Assembly: GCF_004795015.1 (NCBI RefSeq)
Contig: NZ_SSBI01000006.1
Coordinates: 62,001-126,000 of the forward strand
Direction of reading: 5' to 3'
Length of the DNA: 64,000 nt
Source of the DNA: Streptomyces sp. A1277
GTDB taxonomy: Bacteria; Actinomycetota; Actinomycetes; Streptomycetales; Streptomycetaceae
The position numbers and the translations under genes are program-made. Shown piece after piece: positions 31,574-40,639 of the stretch (positions are counted from its first letter, which is position 1; every line of letters starts with the position of its first letter). The notes under the pieces were generated by a model, which was given only the letters and a program-made list of their open reading frames with translations, had not been told where the DNA came from and searched no databases.

Positions 31574-31616
31574 TGACTTGCTCCTCTTACTGATGAACTG
31601 GGCAACCGGGACAGTC

Positions 31617-32573
31617 TTACATCTTCGCCAGGATGTCCACGGCGAACACCAACGTGGAGTTGGCGGGGATCGACTGCTGCTCCTTGTCGCCGAGGCCCTG
31701 GTCCGGCGGCACGACGAGGAGTACGCGGCTGCCGATCTTCTTGCCGACCAGACCGTTCTTCAGTCCCTTGAGGGTGACCTGGGCCAGCGGGAAGGTGGCC
31801 GTCTTGCCCGTGGTGTAGGTGTTGTCGAACTCCTTGCCGTCCTTCCACAGCTTGGCCACGTAGTTCACGACGACCGTGTCGGTGTCCTTGACGACGTCGC
31901 CCTTGGACTCCAGGACGTAGTCGGAGACCAGCTTCTTCGGCGGGTCGACCTTGCTGGGGATTTTCAGGCTCGGCGCCTTGCCGTCGGTCTCGGTACCCAC
32001 CTTCGGCAGGTCGATGTCGTCCTGGGCGACGGCGGTGCCCTTGGCGGACGCCGGGATCTGCTTCGCCTTCAGGATGTCCACGACGAAGACGAGCGTGGCG
32101 TTCGGCTTGATGGGGTCCTGGCCCTGGGCGCCGTAGCCGAGGTCCGGGGGGATGACCAGCTCGACCCTGCTGCCGACCTTCTGGCCGACCAGGCCCTTCT
32201 CCCAGCCCTGGATGACCATGCCGGCGCCCAGCGTCAGGTCGAACGGCTGCTTGCGGTCGAAGCTGTTGTCGAACGGCTCGGTGGTGTCCCACTGCTGGCC
32301 GAGGTAGTTGACCTGGGCCACGTCGCCGTTCTTGAGCTTCGCGCCGTCGCCCTCGCTGATGACCTTGGTCTTCAGCTCCTTGGGCGGCGTTCCCTTGCCC
32401 TTGGCCAGGGTGGGCTTCTCGCCGAACTTCGCGCCCGCGGTGATGGCGGGGAAACCACCCGTGGAAGGGGCGGACGCGGAGGCGGAAGCGGAGTCGGAGC
32501 CCTTGTCGTCGCTGCCGCAGGCCGCTGACAACAGCAGCAGGGGGACGACGAGAAGGCCGGCAAGTCGGCGCAC
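31617..32573 (-). CDS. FKBP-type isomerase lipoprotein with two FKBP domains
   Basis: The 318-residue protein has a lipoprotein signal (VVPLLLLSAAC, lipidated Cys19) and a Ser/Ala linker. Two FKBP domains follow at about 75-170 (VNYLGQQWDTTEPFDNSF, GAGMVIQGWEKGLVGQKVGS) and 210-318 (VNYVAKLWKDGKEFDNTYTT, VTLKGLKNGLVGKKIGSRVL). The second domain lacks the VIxGW tryptophan (VTLKGLKNGL instead), so it may bind rather than catalyse. It probably helps fold exported proteins outside the membrane. The start is GTG 32573. Confidence 0.93.
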   Translation of the reverse strand: MRRLAGLLVVPLLLLSAACGSDDKGSDSASASASAPSTGGFPAITAGAKFGEKPTLAKGKGTPPKELKTKVISEGDGAKLKNGDVAQVNYLGQQWDTTEPFDNSFDRKQPFDLTLGAGMVIQGWEKGLVGQKVGSRVELVIPPDLGYGAQGQDPIKPNATLVFVVDILKAKQIPASAKGTAVAQDDIDLPKVGTETDGKAPSLKIPSKVDPPKKLVSDYVLESKGDVVKDTDTVVVNYVAKLWKDGKEFDNTYTTGKTATFPLAQVTLKGLKNGLVGKKIGSRVLLVVPPDQGLGDKEQQSIPANSTLVFAVDILAKM

Positions 32574-32652
32574 TGGTTCCTCAGATCTCAGACGGCATAT
32601 GTGGGGGACACGCCCCGGGGGTCCGGGACCCCGCCACTCTAGGCCGTACGAG

Positions 32653-32681
32653 GGGCCCCGTACGAGGAACGTACGGGGCCC
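32653..32681 (-). terminator. Hairpin terminator after pafA
   Basis: An 11-bp stem (32653-32663 with 32671-32681) with a 7-nt loop, about 37 nt after the pafA stop. Confidence 0.75.
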
Positions 32682-32718
32682 GAGTCGCAGCCGGTGCCTG
32701 GACGCATCCCGCGCCGGC

Positions 32719-34080
32719 TCACATACCCGCGATCAGCTTCTCCACGCGGTCGTCCACGGAACGGAACGGGTCCTTGCACAGCACCGTGCGCTGCGCCTGG
32801 TCGTTCAGCTTGAGGTGGACCCAGTCGACGGTGAAGTCCCGCCGCTGCTCCTGGGCCCGCCGGATGAAGTCGCCGCGCAGCCTCGCCCTGGTGGTCTGCG
32901 GAGGCACCGACTTGCCCTCGAAGATCTTCAGGTCGTTGCACACGCGGGCGGCCTGCCCCTTGCGCTCCAGCAGGTAGTACAGCCCCCGTCGGCGGTGGAT
33001 GTCGTGGTAGGCGAGGTCTATCTGGGCGACCCGCGGATTCGACATGGTCATGTTGTGCTTGGCCCGGTACCGCTCGATGAGCTTGTACTTCATGACCCAG
33101 TCGATCTCGGTCTCGATCCGGTCGAGGTCCTCCGCCTCGATCGCGTCGAGCGTGCGGCCCCACAGTTCGAGGACGCGCTCGACGTTGCCCGTGCGGATGC
33201 CGCGGCGGTCGACGAAGTCCACGGCCTTCTCGTAGTACTCGCGCTGCACCTCTATGGCGGACGCCTCGCGGCCACTGGCGAGGCGGACCTTGCGCTGCCC
33301 GGTGGTGTCGTGGCTGACCTCGCGGATCGCCCGGATCGGGTTCTCCAGGGTCAGGTCGCGCATCACCGTGCCCGCCTCGATCATGCGGAGCACCAGGTCG
33401 GTCGCGCCGACCTTGAGCAGCATGGTCGTCTCGGACATGTTGGAGTCACCGACGATGACGTGGAGGCGGCGGTAGCGCTCCGCGTCCGCGTGCGGTTCGT
33501 CGCGGGTGTTGATGATCGGCCGGGAGCGCGTCGTCGCGGAGCTGACGCCCTCCCAGATGTGCTCGGCACGCTGGCTGACGCAGTAGACCGCGCCCCGCGG
33601 GGTCTGCAGCACCTTGCCGGCGCCGCAGATCAGCTGCCTGGTGACGAGGAAGGGAATGAGGATGTCCGCGAGGCGCGAGAATTCTCCGTGCCGGGCCACG
33701 AGGTAGTTCTCGTGGCATCCGTAGGAGTTTCCCGCCGAGTCGGTGTTGTTCTTGAAGAGGTAGACGTCGCCGGCGATTCCCTCCTCGTGCAGGCGGCGTT
33801 CGGCATCGACGAGCAAACCTTCGAGAATGCGCTCGCCGGCCTTGTCGTGGGTGACCAGTTCGGTCAGGTTGTCGCACTCGGGGGTTGCATATTCCGGATG
33901 CGATCCCACGTCGAGGTAGAGGCGGGCGCCGTTCCGCAGAAAGACATTGCTGCTGCGGCCCCATGACACAACACGGCGGAAGAGGTAGCGCGCCACTTCA
34001 TCAGGAGACAGTCGGCGCTGTCCCCTGAACGTGCACGTGACGCCGTACTCGTTCTCCAGCCCGAAAATGCGGCGGTCCAT
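32719..34080 (-). CDS. pafA: Pup--protein ligase PafA
   Basis: The 453-residue carboxylate-amine ligase of the glutamine synthetase superfamily begins [14 protein letters not shown] (metal-binding Glu9) and has [15 protein letters not shown] with catalytic Asp57, and [20 protein letters not shown] in the ATP/Pup region. PafA joins the C-terminal glutamate of Pup to substrate lysines for proteasomal targeting. It starts 9 nt after the stop of the MFS gene, so some read-through from that unit is possible. It is separated from prcA by the MFS/LacI pair. Confidence 0.96.
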   Translation of the reverse strand: MDRRIFGLENEYGVTCTFRGQRRLSPDEVARYLFRRVVSWGRSSNVFLRNGARLYLDVGSHPEYATPECDNLTELVTHDKAGERILEGLLVDAERRLHEEGIAGDVYLFKNNTDSAGNSYGCHENYLVARHGEFSRLADILIPFLVTRQLICGAGKVLQTPRGAVYCVSQRAEHIWEGVSSATTRSRPIINTRDEPHADAERYRRLHVIVGDSNMSETTMLLKVGATDLVLRMIEAGTVMRDLTLENPIRAIREVSHDTTGQRKVRLASGREASAIEVQREYYEKAVDFVDRRGIRTGNVERVLELWGRTLDAIEAEDLDRIETEIDWVMKYKLIERYRAKHNMTMSNPRVAQIDLAYHDIHRRRGLYYLLERKGQAARVCNDLKIFEGKSVPPQTTRARLRGDFIRRAQEQRRDFTVDWVHLKLNDQAQRTVLCKDPFRSVDDRVEKLIAGM

Positions 34081-34089
34081 GACTGAACA

Positions 34090-35349
34090 TTACGCCTGAT
34101 GACCCGAGCTGAAACCGGGTTCGACGGCACCGTTTCGATCATTTTCCGATCCTCGCACCGCTACGGCGGTGCGGGCGGGAGCTGCGAGGACCTTCCCGGT
34201 GGCCAGGAGGACGGCCAGGGCGGCCACCCCACCGGCCCCCGCGACGGCGAAGCTCCATGCCGTCCCGCCCAGCTCCACGGCCGGGCCGGCCACCGCCGTC
34301 CCGGCGGCCGCGCCCACCCCGAAGGTGGTCACGAGCCAGGAGAACGCCTCCGTCACCGTGCCGCGCGGGGCGTGCCGGTCCACGACGATGAACGAGCACG
34401 CGACGGCCGGGGCGAGGAACACCCCGGACACCGCGGCCAGCAGGGTCATCGCGACCACACCCGGCGTCAGCATCAGCGGCAGGTAGCCCAGCGCGAGCAG
34501 CCCCACGATCACCCGCAGCCGGCGCTCGGGCGCCCCGGCCCACTGCCGCGCCCCGTACGCCGCCCCGCCGATCAGCGCACCGAGCCCCAGGGCGGCCATC
34601 AGCCAGCCGTAGACGGACTCCCGGCCGTGGTCGTCGGCGTACGCCATGCCGGCCACGGTGATGGAGCCGAGCGCCAGCCCGACGAAGAAGAACGCGCCGA
34701 GCAGCGCCAGCAGCCCCGGTGAGCGCAGCGCGCCCAGCCAGTGCGCCTCGCGCGGGGCGGAGCGCCAGGTCCGCGAGGGCTCGGACAGCACGACGGACAG
34801 GGCGCCGAGTACGCCGATCGCGTTGATGACGATCAGGGCGGCGGCCGGCGACCAGAGCGCGACCAGGAGCGTCACGAGGAGCGGCCCGGCCGTGAACATG
34901 ACCTCCTGGGCGACCGCGTCCATGGCGTAGGCCCGGTGCACCCGGTCCTCGCGGCCCAGCACGCTCGGCCACAGGGCCCGCAGGCCGCCCTCCAGCGGCG
35001 GGGTGAACACACCGGCCACGGCCACCGCCGCGTAGGCGAGCGGCAGGGAGCCGAAGCCCGCCACGGCGAGCAGGGCCATGCCGAGGGCGGACACGACGGC
35101 GGCGGGCAGCTGGACGCGCGGCTGCCCGTACAGGTCCACCGCGCGGCCCAGCAGCGGCTGTCCGACCGCCGTGGCCAGCCCGTAGACGGCCGCGAGCGCG
35201 CCCGCGAGGGTGTAGCTGCCGCCCTCGGCCCGGACGAACAGCACGATCGCGATGTTCGCGGTGCCGTTGGGCAGCCGGCCCACCAGGGTGCCCGTCAGCA
35301 GCTGCGCGGCATGCCGCGCCCGGAGGATGTCCAGATATCCCGCGGCCAT
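34090..35349 (-). CDS. MFS transporter
   Basis: The protein has 419 residues from ATG 35349 (AGGGG 6 nt upstream) with 12 predicted helices. N-terminal landmarks are ARHAAQLLTGTLVGRLPNGT and GLATAVGQPLLGRAVDLYGQ (the loop 2-3 motif A equivalent). It resembles drug or sugar efflux permeases. It is divergent from a LacI-family regulator with an inverted repeat between them, so that regulator very likely controls it. It ends 9 nt before pafA. Substrate unknown. Confidence 0.88.
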   Translation of the reverse strand: MAAGYLDILRARHAAQLLTGTLVGRLPNGTANIAIVLFVRAEGGSYTLAGALAAVYGLATAVGQPLLGRAVDLYGQPRVQLPAAVVSALGMALLAVAGFGSLPLAYAAVAVAGVFTPPLEGGLRALWPSVLGREDRVHRAYAMDAVAQEVMFTAGPLLVTLLVALWSPAAALIVINAIGVLGALSVVLSEPSRTWRSAPREAHWLGALRSPGLLALLGAFFFVGLALGSITVAGMAYADDHGRESVYGWLMAALGLGALIGGAAYGARQWAGAPERRLRVIVGLLALGYLPLMLTPGVVAMTLLAAVSGVFLAPAVACSFIVVDRHAPRGTVTEAFSWLVTTFGVGAAAGTAVAGPAVELGGTAWSFAVAGAGGVAALAVLLATGKVLAAPARTAVAVRGSENDRNGAVEPGFSSGHQA

Positions 35350-35393
35350 GTCCCGCCCCTCTCCCCCGGACGCCCGTTCGGGCCGCGAGGTTT

Positions 35394-35420
35394 TACGTAT
35401 AACTACCGGGTTCATACGTA
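35394..35420. promoter_or_regulatory. Inverted repeat TACGTAT-N13-ATACGTA, operator candidate
   Basis: A perfect 7-bp dyad centred near 35407, in the only intergenic gap between the divergent MFS and LacI-family genes. It is AT-rich within GC-rich surroundings, as expected for an operator overlapping both promoters. Confidence 0.65.
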
Positions 35421-35479
35421 CCATGAGCCCGTCCTCAGGTCCACCGCACGGGCCTGCCCCGACCGGCCCGGAGGCCCGC

Positions 35480-36517
35480 GTGACCAGCCCAGCACCGCCC
35501 GGCCCGCCCCGGCCCACCAGCCGTGACGTGGCACGGGCCGCAGGCGTCTCCCAGGCCACGGTCTCCCTCGTCCTCGGCGACAAATGGCGGGGCCGGGTCT
35601 CCGAGACCACCGCCGGGCGGGTGCGCGACGCCGCCCGGGGCCTCGGCTACCGGCCCAACCTCGCCGCCCGCAATCTGCGCCTCGGCCGGACCAGGACGGC
35701 CCTCCTGGTCGTCCCCGCCCTCACCAACGAGTTCTTCGCCCGGGTGTACACCGGCGCCGCCGCGGTCGCCGCCGAACACGGCTTCGGGGTCGTCCTCTAC
35801 CCCTCCCCCGACGGCACCGGCCCGGCCCGCGACCCCTTCCCCTCGGCCCGCACCGCCCTGGACGGGGTCATCGCCTCGTCCATGGCCGCCGACGCGCTCG
35901 ACGCCCTGCACGGCGCGGACGTCCCGCTGGTGATGCTGGACAGCGACCCCTCGGCACCGGGCCCCGCCGCCCGGGTCAACCTCGACATCGCCGACGGGAT
36001 GCGCCAGGTCGCCCGCCACCTGCTCGCCCTCGGCCACCGGCGCTTCCTCCACCTCGCCGCGGCCGTCGACACCTGGACGTTCACGGCCCGCGGGGACGCC
36101 CTCCACGAGGCGCTGCGCGAGGTCCCGGGCACCGAGGTGCGCACCGTGTCCGCCGCGCTGGACGTACGGGCGGGGCGCGAGGGCGCGGAGCGCGCGCTGA
36201 GGGGCCCGGGGCCCCGCCCCACCGCGGTCGTGTGCGACGACGACATCCTGGCGGCGGGCGCCTGCAAGGCCGCGCGCAGGCTCGGGCTGCGGGTGCCGGA
36301 CGACCTGTCGGTCACCGGCTTCGACGATCTGGCCCTAGCCACGGCCGTGGAGCCGGAACTGACCACGGTGCAGCTGCCCGCCGAGCAGGTCGGCGAGCGC
36401 GGCATGGCCGCCCTGCTGGCCGTCCTGGACGGGCGGAGCGCCCAGCCGGGCAGCCTGCCGGTGCGGCTGGTCACCCGCGGCTCCTCGGCCCCGCCGCCCG
36501 GCCCCCCGCACGCATGA
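35480..36517 (+). CDS. LacI-family transcriptional regulator
   Basis: The protein has 345 residues from GTG 35480, chosen because GGAGG (35470-35474) is 5 nt upstream; ATG 35423 has no site. The N-terminal HTH (TSRDVARAAGVSQATVSLVL) and hinge RPNLAARNLRLGRTRT precede a periplasmic-binding-like effector domain, with VCDDDILAAGACKAARRLGL and VTGFDDLALATAVEPELTTV. The effector is likely a sugar or nucleoside. Divergent from the MFS gene. Confidence 0.9.
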   Translation: MTSPAPPGPPRPTSRDVARAAGVSQATVSLVLGDKWRGRVSETTAGRVRDAARGLGYRPNLAARNLRLGRTRTALLVVPALTNEFFARVYTGAAAVAAEHGFGVVLYPSPDGTGPARDPFPSARTALDGVIASSMAADALDALHGADVPLVMLDSDPSAPGPAARVNLDIADGMRQVARHLLALGHRRFLHLAAAVDTWTFTARGDALHEALREVPGTEVRTVSAALDVRAGREGAERALRGPGPRPTAVVCDDDILAAGACKAARRLGLRVPDDLSVTGFDDLALATAVEPELTTVQLPAEQVGERGMAALLAVLDGRSAQPGSLPVRLVTRGSSAPPPGPPHA

Positions 36518-36521
36518 CGGA

Positions 36522-36552
36522 GCCCCGGCCCGCCGGAGGGGCGGACCGGGGC
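36522..36552. terminator. Bidirectional hairpin between the LacI-family gene and prcA
   Basis: Twelve pairs with one mismatch (36522-36534 with 36540-36552) between convergent stops at 36517 and 36584. Confidence 0.7.
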
Positions 36553-36583
36553 CGGAGCGTCGCGGTGCGGGCGGCCGGGGCCG

Positions 36584-37411
36584 CTACTCCACGTCCCCTC
36601 CGGAATCGGTGGTTTCCGTCGCGCCCTTCGGGTCCGACGTGGCCGCGGGCGTATCCGCGGCGTCGCCGTCCTCCGCGTCGGACGGGGCGTCCGTCGGGGT
36701 CGATGCGGCGGCGTCCGCCTCCAGCAGCCGGGCCAGCTGCCGGCCGACGATCCGCTTGAACTTGCGCTGCTGGGGCCTCGTACGGTCCAGGACCGCGACC
36801 TCCAGCCGCTCCGCGGGGATCTCCCGCTCGCTGCCGTTGGGATCGCGCGACAACGCCTGCACCGCCAGCTTCAGCGCCTCGGCGAGCGACATTCCGTCAC
36901 GGTGGCGCTGGTCCAGGAAGGTGCTGATCTGCTCCGCGTTGCCGCCGACCGCGACCGAGCCGTGCTCGTCCACGATCGAGCCGTCGTGCGGCAGCCGGTA
37001 GATCTGGTCGCCCTCCGGCTCGGCGCCGACCTCGGCGACGACCAGTTCCACTTCGTAAGGCTTCTCGGCCGCACTGGAGAAAATGGTGCCGAGCGTCTGC
37101 GCGTAGACGTTCGCCAGTCCACGCGCCGTCACATCGTCGCGGTCATAGGTGTATCCGCGCAGATCCGCATAACGCACACCGCCGATGCGGAGGTTCTCGT
37201 ACTCGTTGTACTTACCGGCCGCGGCGAAACCGATCCGGTCATAGATCTCGCTGAACTTGTGCAGTGCACGGGACGGGTTCTCGCCGACGAACACAATTCC
37301 GTCGGCGTACTGCAGCACAACCAGGCTGCGACCACGGGCGATGCCCTTCCGGGCGTATTCCGCCCGGTCGGCCATGGCCTGCTGAGGTGAGACATAGAAC
37401 GGCGTCGACAC
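36584..37411 (-). CDS. prcA: 20S proteasome alpha subunit
   Basis: The 275-residue protein has the alpha-type N-terminus ([20 protein letters not shown], the gate-forming H0 helix) followed by the Ntn-hydrolase fold without an N-terminal threonine ([40 protein letters not shown]). The C-terminal about 45 residues are a low-complexity Asp/Thr/Ala tail. GTG 37411. It lies 59 nt after prcB; the two assemble as the alpha7-beta7-beta7-alpha7 core. Confidence 0.96.
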   Translation of the reverse strand: MSTPFYVSPQQAMADRAEYARKGIARGRSLVVLQYADGIVFVGENPSRALHKFSEIYDRIGFAAAGKYNEYENLRIGGVRYADLRGYTYDRDDVTARGLANVYAQTLGTIFSSAAEKPYEVELVVAEVGAEPEGDQIYRLPHDGSIVDEHGSVAVGGNAEQISTFLDQRHRDGMSLAEALKLAVQALSRDPNGSEREIPAERLEVAVLDRTRPQQRKFKRIVGRQLARLLEADAAASTPTDAPSDAEDGDAADTPAATSDPKGATETTDSGGDVE

Positions 37412-37470
37412 CGGCTATCCGTCCCTTTCTGTCAGTGGCAGGAGCATCGAAGAAGCCTGGATACGAACGC

Positions 37471-38316
37471 TCAGAGCAGCGCGGCGCGCGGGCCGTCGGG
37501 CTGTTCCAGGCGGCGCTCCAGAATCGACCGGGCGATCTCGGAGGATTCCACCTCGGTCAGCCTCCGGAAGCCCTCGTCGGTGATGACGGTGACGATCGGA
37601 TAGATCCGGCGGGCCACGTCCGGGCCGCCGGTCGCCGAGTCGTCGTCCGCCGCGTCGTACAGCGCCTGCACGACCAGCGTGAGCGTCTGCTCCTCCGTCA
37701 GGTCCTCGCGGTAGAGCTTCTTCATCGAGCCCCGGGCGAAGATCGAGCCGGAGCCGGTGGAGGCGTACCCGTGCTCCTCGGAACGCCCGCCGGTGACGTC
37801 GTAGCTGAAGATCCGCCCGCGCTCGCGGTCGACGTCGTAGCCGGCGAAGAGCGGGACGACGGCGAGGCCCTGCATGGCCATCGCGAGGTTGCTCCGGATC
37901 ATCGTGGAGAGCCGGTTCGCCTTGCCCTCCAGGGAGAGCTGGGCGCCTTCCACCTTCTCGAAGTGCTCCAGCTCCAACTGGAAGAGCTTGACCATCTCCA
38001 CGGCGAGTCCCGCCGTACCGGCGATGCCCACCGCCGAGTACTCGTCGGCCGGGAAGACCTTCTCGATGTCGCGCTGCGCGATCATGTTGCCCATGGTCGC
38101 CCGCCGGTCACCGGCCAGGACGACACCGCCGGGGAAGGTCGCCGCCACGATCGTCGTGCCGTGGGGCGCCTCGATGACCCCCTTCATGGGCGGCATCTGG
38201 CGGTTGCCCGGCAGCATCCCGGGCGCCTGGTCGGACAGGAAGTCCATGAAAGAGGACGACCCCGGCGTCAGGAAGGCAGCTGGTAGACGCCCGGTGCTAC
38301 GAGTGTTGGCTTCCAC
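37471..38316 (-). CDS. prcB: 20S proteasome beta subunit (catalytic)
   Basis: The 281-residue precursor has a 53-residue propeptide ending in EAPHG. Autocleavage would expose Thr54 in the mature N-terminus [20 protein letters not shown], with GDRRAT and the Lys-containing DIEKVFP segment. [19 protein letters not shown] is the conserved Ser/Gly catalytic support. GTG 38316 has GGAGGG 6 nt upstream. The start overlaps by 49 bp the end of a truncated endonuclease VII reading frame. Confidence 0.96.
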   Translation of the reverse strand: MEANTRSTGRLPAAFLTPGSSSFMDFLSDQAPGMLPGNRQMPPMKGVIEAPHGTTIVAATFPGGVVLAGDRRATMGNMIAQRDIEKVFPADEYSAVGIAGTAGLAVEMVKLFQLELEHFEKVEGAQLSLEGKANRLSTMIRSNLAMAMQGLAVVPLFAGYDVDRERGRIFSYDVTGGRSEEHGYASTGSGSIFARGSMKKLYREDLTEEQTLTLVVQALYDAADDDSATGGPDVARRIYPIVTVITDEGFRRLTEVESSEIARSILERRLEQPDGPRAALL

Positions 38317-38456
38317 GCGTTTCCCTCCAGGTATGCGATGGCCCTGCGCAAGGCGTCAGGATCATCTCCCAACTTGCCGATGGCCGAATTGCAGTTGAAG
38401 CACGGTACGTCCCGGACCCTACCCGCCCGGCGGCGGTGATCCACATAGGAGGCGGG
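38268..38456 (-). pseudogene. 3' remnant of an endonuclease VII (His-Me finger) gene
   Basis: In the frame ending at 38268 the translation reads ASYVDHRRRAGRVRD, then VPCFNCNSAIGKLGDD, then a C-terminal tail [20 protein letters not shown]. It matches the last third of recombination-endonuclease-VII-domain proteins, usually VDHDH...TGRVRGVLCFNCN. The first catalytic His pair is degraded (VDHRR), and no N-terminal Cys-knuckle region exists before the pup terminators. The tail overlaps the prcB start. An intact homologue between pup and prcB is, from memory, common in Streptomyces. Confidence 0.6.
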
Positions 38457-38460
38457 GGCA

Positions 38461-38484
38461 ATCGGACCGGTAGCGCGGTCCGAT
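38461..38484 (-). terminator. Hairpin downstream of pup (second of two)
   Basis: A perfect 9-bp stem ATCGGACCG/CGGTCCGAT with a 6-nt loop, just beyond the stronger hairpin at 38492-38528. Confidence 0.6.
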
Positions 38485-38491
38485 CGCCCGC

Positions 38492-38528
38492 GGTGTGCGG
38501 CACGGGCGGATCGCCCGTGCCGCACACC
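38492..38528 (-). terminator. Strong hairpin terminator of dop-pup
   Basis: A perfect 17-bp stem (38492-38508 with 38512-38528) and 3-nt loop, 23 nt after the pup stop. It separates dop-pup from prcB-prcA. Confidence 0.85.
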
Positions 38529-38551
38529 CGCCGGCTCCGGCGCCGGGCCGG

Positions 38552-38770
38552 TTACTCGCCGCCCTTTTGCACGAATGACCGGACGAAATCCTCTGCGTTG
38601 GACTCGAGCACGTCGTCGATCTCGTCGAGGACGTCGTCCACGTCGTCGCTCAGCTTCTCCTGGCGTTCCTTGAGGTCCTCGGAGCCCTGCGCGTCCTGCG
38701 CCTGCTCCTCGGCCTCCTCGGTGGAGCGCGTCGCCTTCTGCTGTCCGCCGCCGGTGTCCTTGGTCGCCAT
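38552..38770 (-). CDS. pup: Prokaryotic ubiquitin-like protein Pup
   Basis: The 72-residue protein is largely disordered: MATKDTGGGQQKATRSTEEA at the start, acidic helix SDDVDDVLDEIDDVLESNAE, and SFVQKGGE at the C-terminus. The terminal GGE ends in glutamate, so no deamidation is needed before ligation by PafA. The acidic helix is the Mpa-binding segment. ATG 38770. It follows dop by 120 nt. Confidence 0.97.
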   Translation of the reverse strand: MATKDTGGGQQKATRSTEEAEEQAQDAQGSEDLKERQEKLSDDVDDVLDEIDDVLESNAEDFVRSFVQKGGE

Positions 38771-38890
38771 ATAGCTCACCCCGCTCGGTTCGAAGCACTT
38801 GATCAGACCCTACCCATGGGGTCCGACATTGGCCCGGTACTTGTCTCAACGTCCGGAGGTCATCGGAATGATTCCCAGCCGGAGGCCCTT

Positions 38891-40402
38891 TCAGCCGCCC
38901 GACAGGACCTGGACCAGCTCCTGAGCCGTACGGCAGCGGTCCAGGAGGCCCTGTACGTGTTCGCGGGTGCCCCGCAGCGGCTCCATCGTGGGCACGCGCT
39001 GCAGCGAGTCCTGGCCCGGCAGGTCGAAGATGACCGAGTCCCAGGAGGCCGCGGCGACGTCGTCCGCGTACTGTTCGAGACAGCGGCCGCGGAAGTACGC
39101 CCTGGTGTCCTCCGGCGGCGCCGTGCGGGCCCGTCCGACCTCGTCCTCGTCGAGCAGGCGCTTCATCCGGCCGCGGGCCACCAGGCGGTTGTACAGCCCC
39201 TTGTCGGGCCGTACGTCGGCGTACTGGAGGTCCACCAGGTGCAGCCGCGCCGCGTCCCAGTCCAGGCCGTCGCGGCGCCGGTAGCCCTCCATGAGCTGGC
39301 GCTTGGCGACCCAGTCCAGCTCGCCGGCCAGGCTCATCGGGTCGTTCTCCAGGCGGTTGAGGGTGTCCTCCCACCGGCTGAGGACGTCCTTGGTCTGCTC
39401 GTCCGCGTCCGCCCCGTACCGCTCCTCGACGTATTTGCGGGCCAGCTCGAAGTACTCCATCTGAAGCTGCACCGCGGTGAGTGTCCGGCCGCTGCGCAGC
39501 GTGATCAGCTGCCGGAGCTCCGGGTCGTGGGAGACCTCGTGCAGGGTGCGCACCGGCTGGTCCACGGCCAGGTCGACGTTGATGAAGCCGTCCTCGATCA
39601 TGGACAGGACGAGCGAGGTGGTGCCCAGCTTGAGATAGGTGGAGATCTCCGAGAGGTTGGCGTCGCCGATGATCACGTGGAGCCGGCGGTACTTCTCGGC
39701 GTCGGAGTGCGGCTCGTCGCGGGTGTTGATGATCGGGCGCTTGAGCGTGGTCTCCAGGCCGACCTCGACCTCGAAGTAGTCCGCGCGCTGGCTGAGCTGG
39801 AAGCCGTGCTCGTGGCCGTCCTGGCCGATTCCGACCCGTCCGGCGCCGGTGACCACCTGCCGCGAGACGAAGAACGGCGTCAGGTGCCGCACGATGTCCG
39901 AGAAGGGGGTCTCCCGCTTCATCAGGTAGTTCTCGTGCGTCCCGTAGGAGGCGCCCTTGTTGTCGGTGTTGTTCTTGTAGAGCAGGATCGGCTGGGCGCC
40001 GGGCAGCTGCGCCGCGCGCTCGGCGGCCTCCGCCATGATGCGCTCGCCGGCCTTGTCCCACAGGACCGCGTCCCTGGGGTTGGTGATCTCCGGGGAGCTG
40101 TACTCCGGGTGTGCGTGGTCGACGTAGAGCCGGGCCCCGTTGGTGAGGATCACATTGGCCAGGCCGATGTCCTCGTCCGTGAGCTGGCTGGAGTCGGCGG
40201 TCTCGCGGGCGAGGTCGAAGCCTCGCGCGTCCCGCAGCGGATTCTCCTCCTCGAAGTCCCAGCGGGCGCGGCGCGCCCGGTGCATCGCCGCCGCGTAGGC
40301 GTTGACGATCTGGGACGAGGTGAGCATGGCATTGGCGTTGGGGTGTCCCGGCACGGAGATCCCGTACTCGGTCTCGATGCCCATTACTCGCCGTACGGTC
40401 AT
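38891..40402 (-). CDS. dop: Depupylase/deamidase Dop
   Basis: The 503-residue homologue of PafA begins [20 protein letters not shown] with metal-binding glutamates. It has [14 protein letters not shown] (catalytic Asp in YVDH), the Dop-specific insertion after residue 45 ([20 protein letters not shown]) and [20 protein letters not shown]. Since Pup here already ends in Glu, its main job should be depupylation. ATG 40402 with AGGAGGG upstream. About 240 bp separate it from mpa, including the mpa terminator. Confidence 0.96.
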   Translation of the reverse strand: MTVRRVMGIETEYGISVPGHPNANAMLTSSQIVNAYAAAMHRARRARWDFEEENPLRDARGFDLARETADSSQLTDEDIGLANVILTNGARLYVDHAHPEYSSPEITNPRDAVLWDKAGERIMAEAAERAAQLPGAQPILLYKNNTDNKGASYGTHENYLMKRETPFSDIVRHLTPFFVSRQVVTGAGRVGIGQDGHEHGFQLSQRADYFEVEVGLETTLKRPIINTRDEPHSDAEKYRRLHVIIGDANLSEISTYLKLGTTSLVLSMIEDGFINVDLAVDQPVRTLHEVSHDPELRQLITLRSGRTLTAVQLQMEYFELARKYVEERYGADADEQTKDVLSRWEDTLNRLENDPMSLAGELDWVAKRQLMEGYRRRDGLDWDAARLHLVDLQYADVRPDKGLYNRLVARGRMKRLLDEDEVGRARTAPPEDTRAYFRGRCLEQYADDVAAASWDSVIFDLPGQDSLQRVPTMEPLRGTREHVQGLLDRCRTAQELVQVLSGG

Positions 40403-40594
40403 GCGGCCCTCCTTGCCCGGCGACGCTCCCTTCCGGGGCGGCGCTCAAGTACCGCTGCTTCTTCGGTGCGTGCGGTCCGCCCGTGCCGAGCTGCGTGGAC
40501 GGGCGGTACGCCAGAGCCTAGAACGCCTCTGTGCCGGTGGGGAGATCAATTGCGTCGTGATTGCCGCGGTGTCGCCGCGGCTGTCCGGAAAGCA

Positions 40595-40632
40595 ACCGGC
40601 TGCGGATGCCCGGCCGGGCATCCGCAGCCGGT
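40595..40632 (-). terminator. Strong hairpin terminator after mpa
   Basis: A perfect palindrome, 18 pairs around a 2-nt centre (in practice a 17-bp stem with tetraloop), beginning 7 nt after the mpa stop. The rest of the gap to dop (40403-40594) shows no gene and probably holds the dop-pup promoter. Confidence 0.85.
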
Positions 40633-40639
40633 ACGCCTT

